DNA of 18,053 nt from Chloroflexota bacterium (lineage in GTDB: Bacteria > Chloroflexota > Dehalococcoidia > SZUA-161 > JAUWZY01), in NCBI GenBank assembly GCA_030615045.1, contig JAUWZY010000008.1, forward strand, positions 1 through 18,053, given 5' to 3'. Positions 6,334 through 12,133 of the stretch are shown in pieces (positions within the stretch are counted from its first letter, which is position 1; each line of letters opens with the position of its first letter). The notes under the pieces were generated by a model, which saw nothing but the letters and a program-made list of their open reading frames with translations, was not told the origin of the DNA and searched no databases. Both the position numbers and the translations under genes were made by a program.

Positions 6334-6339
6334 TATAAT
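6249..6339 (+). repeat. promoter-carrying dispersed repeat, copy 2 (91 bp)
   Basis: This is the second copy of the element at 4946-5037. It lacks the extra G, so its sequence is open in the frame of the 56-residue membrane protein and encodes that protein's C-terminal half. It ends with the same promoter architecture as copy 1. Confidence 0.8.
6311..6339 (+). promoter_or_regulatory. sigma70 promoter in repeat copy 2
   Basis: TTGTAG (6311-6316), a 17-nt spacer and TATAAT (6334-6339) read toward the small genes at 6419-6947. The -35 has drifted by one base from copy 1, while spacing and -10 are kept although the spacer sequence has changed. That is consistent with selection on the promoter. 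Confidence 0.5.
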
Positions 6340-6418
6340 GGCCGTGAGGTAGTTGGCCGTTGGGTATGACCATCATTACACAGGGAGACGCCTGGGAGCA
6401 GATATGAAAGGAGGAGGC

Positions 6419-6511
6419 GTGGTGCGTATCCCGTTGACTCCCTGCTGCCATATGAGCTTGGCTCAGGGCTGTTCAGATAGGAAGATTTGGACATATCTTG
6501 AGGAGATCTAA
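6419..6511 (+). CDS. possible 30-residue ORF coupled to the next zinc-ribbon gene
   Basis: A near-perfect ribosome site, AAAGGAGG, sits five bases before GTG at 6419. The frame encodes 30 residues, including a cysteine/histidine group PCCHMSLAQGC, and ends in TAA at 6509-6511. The next gene starts three bases later, and its own ribosome site (GAGGAG) lies in the last codons of this ORF, so translation could be coupled. An in-frame ATG at 6404 would give 35 residues. No family is recognised. It may equally be a leader peptide or a remnant. Confidence 0.35.
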   Translation: MVRIPLTPCCHMSLAQGCSDRKIWTYLEEI

Positions 6512-6514
6512 GGG

Positions 6515-6673
6515 ATGGGACTTTTCTCTAAAATCAAATCTTGGCTATCGCCGAAGAAGAGGGGCCGGCGACCTCATCCCACAGTTCGCTGTCCAAACTG
6601 CGGTAGCCCCTATGTTCGAGGCGCCTACTCCAATCGCTTTGAGTGCTGTGATTGCGGGAAGATATTCTCTTAG
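6515..6673 (+). CDS. 52-residue zinc-ribbon protein
   Basis: The product begins with a short amphipathic stretch (MGLFSKIKSWLSPKKRGRR) followed by a four-Cys ribbon: CPNC (26-29) and C44-x2-C47 in the segment FECCDCGKIFS. This is the pattern of transposase/TFIIS-like or DUF-type minimal zinc ribbons. The hydrophobic-basic N-terminus could contact a membrane or a partner. GAGGAG nine bases upstream supports the ATG. The gene is 16 bases from the 85-residue gene downstream. The function is unknown; the length and two-knuckle layout suggest an accessory binding protein, not an enzyme. Confidence 0.75.
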   Translation: MGLFSKIKSWLSPKKRGRRPHPTVRCPNCGSPYVRGAYSNRFECCDCGKIFS

Positions 6674-6689
6674 ACTCTAGGGGGAGGAA

Positions 6690-6947
6690 ATGGAGCAGGA
6701 AGAAAAAAAGGAGCTTATCGGCGTAGAGGATGCTGAAAGGGCAGTGGAGAGGTTCATATTGGGCAGACACGCCGATGCTAAGGTGAATTTTGATCGGGCT
6801 GTGCTCAAAGCGCTGGGTGCTGAGCCAGTATATGAGGTTGAAGGACATTTCGCTACAAAGGGAAGATTCCTCTCAACTGGCAGGAAAAAGCTATTTAAGA
6901 TTCAGGTTCATGCCTATAGCGCAAAGATTGTCAGCTACGAAATGTAG
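6690..6947 (+). CDS. 85-residue protein of unknown function (PepSY-like C-terminal half)
   Basis: The ribosome site GGGGAGG lies directly before the ATG. The acidic helical N-terminal half (about 1-43) contains VEDAERAVERFIL. The C-terminal half is beta-rich, with YEVEGHF, then a basic loop, then KLFKIQVHAYSAKIVSYEM. A YEVEG...FKIQVHA..xKIVSYE layout recalls the strand-turn-strand of PepSY-type domains, but no signal peptide is present, so I leave the family open. It is the last of the small-gene run and probably shares the transcript from the promoter at 6311-6339. Confidence 0.75.
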   Translation: MEQEEKKELIGVEDAERAVERFILGRHADAKVNFDRAVLKALGAEPVYEVEGHFATKGRFLSTGRKKLFKIQVHAYSAKIVSYEM

Positions 6948-7130
6948 CAGGTATCGTCCTCTCAGTGTTCCCCTACAGCCAAATCCCTTCGCAAAAGCCC
7001 CCTATTGACCCTCTGCTCATCGGGCTTCAAGATTGTGATAAAGCCTGAGGCTGTCCTCAAACTCTATACTTGTCGTGTAGTGCTCCACCATGTGTACGCT
7101 TTCCCACCTGCCTGGAACACAACCCTGAAT
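6948..7130 (+). other. gene-poor stretch, possible eroded coding sequence
   Basis: No supported gene is seen here. The longest plus-strand frame (from 7005) has no ribosome site and no recognisable motif. On the minus strand, short runs such as GYKFRVVFQAGGKAYTWW and TTSIEFEDSLRLYHNLEA look protein-like but lie in different frames and are broken by stops. That would fit a frameshifted relic. A perfect small palindrome AGCCTGAGGCT is near 7044. Confidence 0.3.
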
Positions 7131-7157
7131 TTGTATCCAAGCCGAGTGTGCTATAAT
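7131..7157 (+). promoter_or_regulatory. extended -10 promoter for the RND-type gene
   Basis: TGCTATAAT (7149-7157) is an extended -10 with a perfect hexamer. The best -35 candidate, TTGTAT (7131-7136), is at a short 15-nt spacing. Transcription would start near 7164, about 65 nt before the inferred translation start at 7229. Confidence 0.5.
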
Positions 7158-7228
7158 GTTGCAAGCGATTCGCTCAGGACAGCCGTGCGTAGCCCCGCAT
7201 TGAGGCCAATCCTGTTTGGGGGTATAGT

Positions 7229-8227
7229 ATTTTAGAAAAATTTTCCAGACAAATCATAAAAATTGCCCTACCTATTTTGACTATAGCAATCGCTCTTGCC
7301 ATTCTCGGCGGCTATTTCGGTTCCAGGATAGAGTTTAGTATGGGATTCCGGGAGATGGTTCCTCGTGACCTGGAATCTATGCAAACAATGGATTGGATAG
7401 AGGATAATCTCGGCATCAATTTGAGCGAGGCGTCCCCGGTAATAGTCCTGATTCAAGCTGATAACATCCAAGCATCTATGGGAGAGATAGCCCAATTATG
7501 GGCCGAACTCGAGAGTCTGGATAGTGTTAGATCCGTCAGGCCCGAGTATCCAGAGGAAGACGTAGAAGCTCATGGTCAAGCCATATTGACACATCTCTAC
7601 CTTACCGAGCCACTCACCACGCCGGAGCTTCGTGAGCAGGTTTTAGGGGAAATGAACGATGTACTCGCCAAATACGAGGACGGCCTCAAGCTGACAGCAG
7701 TTGGATTGCCGATGGTGTTGGAGCAAATACAGGAGAGATTGCCCTGGGAGCAATTCAAGTTGGCTATCTTCGCCATTGCCGGATTAATCGTTGTTCTAGC
7801 TTTGGGCTTCCGCAAGCTCTCGGCACCCATAATCATTTTGTGTACTCTAGGCATAGCCATGGCGTGGACCTTGGGCATTATGCATGTGTTCGATATACCC
7901 ATAACTGTAGTAACCATGGCTATATTTCCCCTATTCTTGGGCTTGGGCATTGACTACTGCATCCATTTTCTGCGCCGCTATGACGAGGAGAGAAAACAGG
8001 GGCACTCCGTGGAGAAATCCATAGCCACCTCTCTTGCCACCACTGGGGGAGCAATACTCATAGCTGCCATAACCTCCATCATTGCCTTTGTTATTCTAGC
8101 CACCTCTTGGTTTGTTGGGCTTAGGGATGTAGGGCTGTCTCTTGCCTTTGGCACAGCCCTTTGTGCCATCGCTGCCTTTGCGGTGCTGCCATCCTTTATC
8201 GCCCTCAGGGAACGCCATAAAAGATAG
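7229..8227 (+). CDS. half-size RND/MMPL-family membrane transporter
   Basis: The product is about 332 residues and belongs to the RND superfamily (MMPL/HAE3-like exporters of lipids or amphiphiles). The layout is one N-terminal helix, an extracytoplasmic domain of about 125 residues, then five helices. The conserved GLGIDYCIHFLRRYDEER loop lies after the fourth helix. Family members normally have two such halves (700-900 residues); here the protein ends after one, at LPSFIALRERHKR. The first helix begins well before the first ordinary start (TTG 7277), in the open frame ILEKFSRQIIKIALPIL. The best start is therefore ATT at 7229, with GGGGG five to six bases upstream, or the true start codon has been lost. 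It could assemble as a homo-oligomer or be a truncated relic. Confidence 0.75.
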   Translation: MLEKFSRQIIKIALPILTIAIALAILGGYFGSRIEFSMGFREMVPRDLESMQTMDWIEDNLGINLSEASPVIVLIQADNIQASMGEIAQLWAELESLDSVRSVRPEYPEEDVEAHGQAILTHLYLTEPLTTPELREQVLGEMNDVLAKYEDGLKLTAVGLPMVLEQIQERLPWEQFKLAIFAIAGLIVVLALGFRKLSAPIIILCTLGIAMAWTLGIMHVFDIPITVVTMAIFPLFLGLGIDYCIHFLRRYDEERKQGHSVEKSIATSLATTGGAILIAAITSIIAFVILATSWFVGLRDVGLSLAFGTALCAIAAFAVLPSFIALRERHKR

Positions 8228-8232
8228 AGTAG

Positions 8233-8255
8233 GCCCAGCCAAGCGGATTTGGAGA
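8233..8255 (+). repeat. 23-bp post-stop repeat, copy B
   Basis: This copy is identical to copy A (5400-5422) and begins six bases after the stop of the RND-type gene. It is followed by a GGGA-CTTGC-TCCC mini-hairpin and a tRNA-Leu-like fragment. Confidence 0.75.
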
Positions 8256-8267
8256 AGGGACTTGCTC

Positions 8268-8286
8268 CCAATTCCGGCACTTTCCC
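8268..8286 (-). pseudogene. tRNA-Leu 5'-end fragment
   Basis: On the minus strand, GGGAAAGTGCCGGAATTGG matches the 5' end of the tRNA-Leu gene at 4882-4864; the last 15 bases are identical (end of acceptor stem, D stem, start of D loop). No anticodon or T arm follows. A second, shorter echo (CCAATTCGGC on the plus strand) lies at 8291-8300. It is probably a relic of a tRNA-targeting element or a duplication. Confidence 0.5.
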
Positions 8287-8359
8287 TCTTCCAATTCGGC
8301 GTTTATAAGAATTTGTCACAGCTTGGGCTCAAGGTCGAGCTCCGTCAAGACGGCTCAGG

Positions 8360-8389
8360 TTGACAAGTTGGGGCTATTTGCGGTAAACT
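8360..8389 (+). promoter_or_regulatory. sigma70 promoter for glyA
   Basis: A perfect TTGACA (8360-8365), an 18-nt spacer and TAAACT (8384-8389) precede glyA. The predicted leader is about 95 nt. Confidence 0.6.
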
Positions 8390-8451
8390 TGCGTTAACTA
8401 TCTCGGGAAGTGGATGTGGAAGTTATCATCTCCTGACGGGGGAATAGAGGT

Positions 8452-8478
8452 AGGGTCACGCTTTCATGGCGTGGCTCT
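8452..8478 (+). promoter_or_regulatory. hairpin in the glyA leader
   Basis: AGGGTCACGC (8452-8461) pairs with GCGTGGCTCT (8469-8478) over 10 bp with two G-U pairs and a 7-nt loop. It ends about seven bases before the ribosome site of glyA. The following TTTAG is too short for a convincing terminator, so it could be an attenuator or simply a structured leader. No known riboswitch core is recognised. Confidence 0.35.
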
Positions 8479-8491
8479 TTAGCTTGAGGAA

Positions 8492-9736
8492 ATGGACATT
8501 GTAGCAGGTATCGATCCCGAGGTGTTTGTTGCCATTGCTGAGGAAGGGAAGCGGCAGCGACTTCAAATCAACCTCATTGCCGCTGAGAACTATGCCAGCA
8601 AGGCAGTGCTTGAAGCTCAAGGCTCCGCGCTGACTAATAAGTATGCCGAGGGTTACCCCCGAAACCGCTACTACGGCGGCTGTCGTATTATTGATATAGT
8701 AGAGGAGCTGGCTATTGACCGGGCAAAGAGGCTCTTTGCCGCCGAACATGCCAACGTCCAGGCCCATAGCGGCTCTCAGGCTAACATGGCAGCATACTTC
8801 GCCCTGCTGCAATACGGTGACACCATTATGGGCATGGGCTTAGACCAGGGGGGACATCTCAGCCATGGCAGCAGAGTCAACTTCTCGAGCAAATTCTACC
8901 GTTTTCTCCATTACGGCGTTGATAGAGCTACAGAGCATCTGGATTACGATGACATAGAACGGCTGGCATTAGCCCATAAGCCCAAGCTCATCGTAGCCGG
9001 GGCCAGCTCCTACCCCAGAGTCATCGATTTTGCCCGCTTTCGCCAAATCGCCGATAGAGTTGGAGCAAGGCTCATGGTGGATATGGCTCATATCGCCGGT
9101 CTGGTCGCCGCAGGGCTCCATCCCAACCCGACCCCTCATGCCGAGGTGGTTACCTCCAGCAGCCATAAGACACTGCGCGGGCCAAGGGGAGGATTCGCCC
9201 TCTGTCAAGCAAAATCGGCCTCCTCCTTAGACCGGGCTATATTCCCCGGGCTTCAGGGAGGCCCCCTAATGCACACTATAGCGGCCAAGGCGGTAGCCTT
9301 TCAGGAGGCAATGCAACCTGAATTCGTCGCCTATCAAAGGAAAGTGCTGGAAAACGCCAAGGTCCTCGGTGAAGAGCTCCAAGGAATGGGATTGCGTCTT
9401 GTTTCCGGCGGCACCGATAACCATCTTATCCTGGTGGACCTATCAGCAACGGGCATCAGCGGCAAAGCAGCTGAAGAAGCCCTGGAGGCGGTGGGCATAA
9501 TCGTCAACAGGAACTCAATCCCCTTTGACCCACATCCCCCTCAACTCACCAGCGGCATCAGGTTAGGCTCTCCAGCAGTGACCACGCGCGGGCTTGGTGC
9601 CGAGGAGATGAAGCGCCTCGCCGGGCTCATCGTCAGGGTGCTGTCCCACCTCGGTGATGACAAGGTGTATCAGGAGGTGGCTACGGAGGTGGCAGAGCTG
9701 AGCTCTCGCTTTCCCGTCCCCGGTCTCGATGAATAG
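8492..9736 (+). CDS. glyA: serine hydroxymethyltransferase
   Basis: The product is a PLP enzyme of 414 residues, the normal length. It interconverts serine plus tetrahydrofolate with glycine plus 5,10-methylene-tetrahydrofolate, the main cellular source of one-carbon units. Characteristic motifs are LIAAENYASKAVLEAQGS (28-45), TNKYAEGYP (48-56), the substrate-contact region around YYGGC, VDMAHIAGLVAAG (196-208), and TSSSHKTLRGPRGG. The last carries the PLP-linking Lys at 226. The ATG follows TTGAGGAA; an in-frame TAG just upstream excludes a longer form. It has its own promoter and a short gap to the rpsF operon. folE, another gene of folate/one-carbon chemistry, lies 3.4 kb downstream. Confidence 0.96.
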   Translation: MDIVAGIDPEVFVAIAEEGKRQRLQINLIAAENYASKAVLEAQGSALTNKYAEGYPRNRYYGGCRIIDIVEELAIDRAKRLFAAEHANVQAHSGSQANMAAYFALLQYGDTIMGMGLDQGGHLSHGSRVNFSSKFYRFLHYGVDRATEHLDYDDIERLALAHKPKLIVAGASSYPRVIDFARFRQIADRVGARLMVDMAHIAGLVAAGLHPNPTPHAEVVTSSSHKTLRGPRGGFALCQAKSASSLDRAIFPGLQGGPLMHTIAAKAVAFQEAMQPEFVAYQRKVLENAKVLGEELQGMGLRLVSGGTDNHLILVDLSATGISGKAAEEALEAVGIIVNRNSIPFDPHPPQLTSGIRLGSPAVTTRGLGAEEMKRLAGLIVRVLSHLGDDKVYQEVATEVAELSSRFPVPGLDE

Positions 9737-9766
9737 CTTTCATGATTCGCTTTTACATGGTATAAT
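9737..9766 (+). promoter_or_regulatory. extended -10 promoter for the rpsF operon
   Basis: TGGTATAAT (9758-9766) is a perfect extended -10, starting 21 bases after the glyA stop. The -35 is weak (CTTTCA at 9737, 18-nt spacing). The leader would be only about 28 nt, too short for the S6:S18-binding leader hairpin described in some bacteria. Confidence 0.6.
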
Positions 9767-9800
9767 GGAGTCTGTAAAATCGGTTTAAAGAAGGATATTG

Positions 9801-10088
9801 GTGCAGCGCTACGAACTGGCAGTGATCATCAACCCAGATATCACTGAGGAGAATATCCCCAGCGTCCTCGACAAGATGACCCAGCTTATCAGCCAACTGG
9901 GTGGAGCCACGATCAAGGTCGATCGCTGGGGGAGGAGAAAGTTGGCCTATCCCATAAAGCACTACAGGGAGGGGGAATATGTGGTAACACAGCTTGAGCT
10001 GGAGTCAAACAAGGCGGGGGAACTCAAAGCAAGCCTCAGACTCTCAGATGAATTCCTCCGTCACTTGCTCGTCAGATTGAACGCTTAG
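9801..10088 (+). CDS. rpsF: 30S ribosomal protein S6
   Basis: The product is a 95-residue primary rRNA-platform protein that binds 16S rRNA as a heterodimer with S18. It begins QRYELAVIINPDI, contains LGGATIKVDRWGRRKLAYPIKHYREGEYVV, and ends with a conserved helix EFLRHLLVRLNA, all typical of S6. Start choice: GTG at 9801 has AAGGA five bases upstream; the TTG three bases earlier would put the ribosome site too close. It is the first gene of the rpsF-ssb-rpsR run. Confidence 0.95.
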   Translation: MQRYELAVIINPDITEENIPSVLDKMTQLISQLGGATIKVDRWGRRKLAYPIKHYREGEYVVTQLELESNKAGELKASLRLSDEFLRHLLVRLNA

Positions 10089-10110
10089 ATCAAGCGAAAA
10101 GGAGAGGGAA

Positions 10111-10524
10111 ATGGCATGGCTGAATAAGGTGATGATCATTGGCAATGTGGGCACAGACCCTGAGATGCGTTTCACCCCCAACGGGACTCCAGTGACCTCC
10201 TTCCGCCTGGCCACCAATCGGATGTTCACTGCCTCCGATGGGGAGCGAAGGAAGGAGACGGAATGGTTTGATGTTATCACCTGGAGGAGGCAGGCTGAGA
10301 GCTGCAACCAGTTTCTGAGTAAAGGGCAACGGGTTTATGTCGAGGGCAGGCTGAGAACCCGGTCCTGGGAGTCACAAGATGGGAGAACCCAATTTCGGAT
10401 CGAAATCCAAGCTGATAGGGTCATCTTCCTCGACCGCAGACCTGTTGTCCCCTCCGAGTTAGGCCCGGAAGAGGAATTGGTGGAGCCAGTGGAGCCAGTG
10501 GAGCCAGAAGAGCTACCTTTCTAA
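10111..10524 (+). CDS. ssb: single-stranded DNA-binding protein
   Basis: The product is 137 residues. The OB fold spans about 1-106, opening NKVMIIGNVGTDPEMRFTPNG and containing TEWFDVITWRRQAESCNQFLSKGQRVYVEGRL. The C-terminal tail is short and acidic and ends EELPF, the usual protein-interaction tip (consensus DDDIPF). The tail includes three copies of Val-Glu-Pro encoded by a perfect 9-bp tandem repeat (GTGGAGCCA). The ribosome site AAAAGGAG lies six bases before the ATG. It is placed between rpsF and rpsR, as in many bacteria. Confidence 0.95.
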   Translation: MAWLNKVMIIGNVGTDPEMRFTPNGTPVTSFRLATNRMFTASDGERRKETEWFDVITWRRQAESCNQFLSKGQRVYVEGRLRTRSWESQDGRTQFRIEIQADRVIFLDRRPVVPSELGPEEELVEPVEPVEPEELPF

Positions 10525-10543
10525 ACGATATTGGGCAAGTAAC

Positions 10544-10831
10544 ATGATGAAGAGCAACAGGATGAGGAGCGACAGAAGGAGATACGTCCCCAAACCGAAG
10601 GTTTGCTATTTTTGCGTTAATAGAATCGATGATATAGATTACAAGGACACAGTCACAATGCGTCGCTTCATCTCCGATCGGGGGAAGATCGAGCCCCGAC
10701 ACAGGACCGGGGCCTGTTCCAGCCATCAGCGGCTGCTGACCCTGGCGATAAAGAGGGCCCGTTATCTTGCACTATTGCCCTATACGCCAAGCCATATCCG
10801 CTGGAGCGGGGGCGTTGGGCTCAGGGATTAG
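10544..10831 (+). CDS. rpsR: 30S ribosomal protein S18, zinc-binding type
   Basis: The product is 95 residues. It has the conserved core RRRYVPKPKVCYFCVNRIDDIDYKD, followed by the segments TMRRFISDRGKIEPRHRTGAC and AIKRARYLALLPYT. CxxC (about 21-24) with a C-x2-H pair in GACSSH makes it the zinc-ligand-containing (C+) form. The start is not well supported by a ribosome site; ATG at 10544 is used, with ATG at 10547 and 10562 as alternatives. A C-terminal extension of about 12 residues after the usual LLPYT end (PSHIRWSGGVGLRD) runs up to the hom start. Confidence 0.94.
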   Translation: MMKSNRMRSDRRRYVPKPKVCYFCVNRIDDIDYKDTVTMRRFISDRGKIEPRHRTGACSSHQRLLTLAIKRARYLALLPYTPSHIRWSGGVGLRD

Positions 10832-10833
10832 CG

Positions 10834-12126
10834 GTGAAGGAAGGAATTGGCATCGGCTTACTGGGTTTAGGGGTCGTGGGAGGCGGGGTGGCCAAGGCCC
10901 TAAGAGGGAAGGGAGAAACCATTGCCCGGCAGGCTGGCTCTCCCTTGGAGATAAAAGGGATCTTAGAGCGGGACCCGGCTAAAGGACCGCGGCTCAACAT
11001 TGAGCCCGAGCTCCTGACTACAGAGGCAGAAAAAATCATCAACAACCCCGAGATCGATATTGTCATCGAAGCCCTGGGTGGTGAGAGCCCAGCCTGGGAA
11101 TACATCAGGGACTCTATCTTGACCGGCAAGCACGTCGTTACCGCCAATAAGGAGGTGATGGCCAAACATGGTGTTGAGCTTTTGACCTTAGCCGCTGAGC
11201 ATAAGGTCAACCTCCTTTATGAAGCAAGCGTAGGTGGTGGAATCCCTTTGATCTCGCCATTAAAACAGGACCTCCTGGCTAATGACATCTCAGCGATTTA
11301 TGCCATCATCAACGGGACCACCAACTATATCCTGACCAGAATGGGCAAGGAGGGGCTGGACTTTGCCACAGCGCTAAAGCAAGCTCAGGAGCTTGGCTAT
11401 GCCGAAGCCGACCCGTCAAACGATGTCAATGGCACCGATGCTGCCTATAAGCTGGCCATCTTAGCCACCTTGGCTTTTCATGTCGAGGTCCGCCCCGAGG
11501 ACGTCTATTATGAGGGTATCTCTCGCCTTGCTCCTCGTGATTTCCGCTACGCCAAGGAGCTGGGATATGCCATAAAGCTTTTAGCCATCGCTAAAAAGGA
11601 GGGCCATTCGCTTCAAATACAGGTGCACCCGGTCTTCCTCTCGGAGGATATTCTCCTGGCCAAAGTAGATGGCGTTTTCAATGCAGTGCAAATAGAGGGC
11701 GACCTGATAGGCAAGGTGCTCTTCTATGGAGAGGGGGCTGGTGCTCTCCCCACCTCAAGCGCTATCATCGCCGATGTCATTTGCTTAGCCCAAAGCATCA
11801 ATCTGGGGCTCTCGCCAGGCCTTGAGCTCTGGCTGGACCCAAATAAGATAGTCAAGCCCGTCTCCGAGATCGAGACCAGATATTATCTGCGGATGACGGT
11901 GACTGACCGCCCTGGGGTCTTGGGACAGATCGCTAAGACCCTGGGCGAGCAACTGATCAGCATTTCCTCGGTGATCCAGAAGGAAACCGATAGGATGGCA
12001 CAAACCGCGGAGATCGTGATCATGACCCATCCCGCCAGGGAGGCGGCGGTGCAAAAAGCGTTAAACGAGATGGCAGCGCTTGAAGTGGTCAAGGAGATCA
12101 GCAACTTCATCAGGGTCGAGGATTAG
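10834..12126 (+). CDS. hom: homoserine dehydrogenase
   Basis: The product is 430 residues and reduces aspartate semialdehyde to homoserine with NAD(P)H, the branch point to threonine and methionine. The Rossmann loop GLLGLGVVGGGV is at about 8-19. Family motifs are VTANKEVMAKHG, YEASVGGGIPLI, NGTTNYILTRM, and GYAEADPSNDVNGTDAAYKLAILA, the last carrying catalytic Asp/Lys positions. A C-terminal ACT domain, starting at about YYLRMTVTDRPGVLGQIA, is the usual site of threonine feedback. The GTG start lies two bases after the rpsR stop, and thrC begins seven bases after the stop, indicating one transcript. Confidence 0.96.
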   Translation: MKEGIGIGLLGLGVVGGGVAKALRGKGETIARQAGSPLEIKGILERDPAKGPRLNIEPELLTTEAEKIINNPEIDIVIEALGGESPAWEYIRDSILTGKHVVTANKEVMAKHGVELLTLAAEHKVNLLYEASVGGGIPLISPLKQDLLANDISAIYAIINGTTNYILTRMGKEGLDFATALKQAQELGYAEADPSNDVNGTDAAYKLAILATLAFHVEVRPEDVYYEGISRLAPRDFRYAKELGYAIKLLAIAKKEGHSLQIQVHPVFLSEDILLAKVDGVFNAVQIEGDLIGKVLFYGEGAGALPTSSAIIADVICLAQSINLGLSPGLELWLDPNKIVKPVSEIETRYYLRMTVTDRPGVLGQIAKTLGEQLISISSVIQKETDRMAQTAEIVIMTHPAREAAVQKALNEMAALEVVKEISNFIRVED

Positions 12127-12133
12127 CGAAGAG

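Noticed and set aside
7005..7235. 76-codon plus-strand frame upstream of the RND gene
   Set aside because: No ribosome site, no motif, and it spans the extended -10 promoter at 7149-7157.
8390..8491. Riboswitch in the glyA leader (glycine, THF or SAM type)
   Set aside because: Only one plain hairpin is visible and no conserved aptamer core could be recognised.
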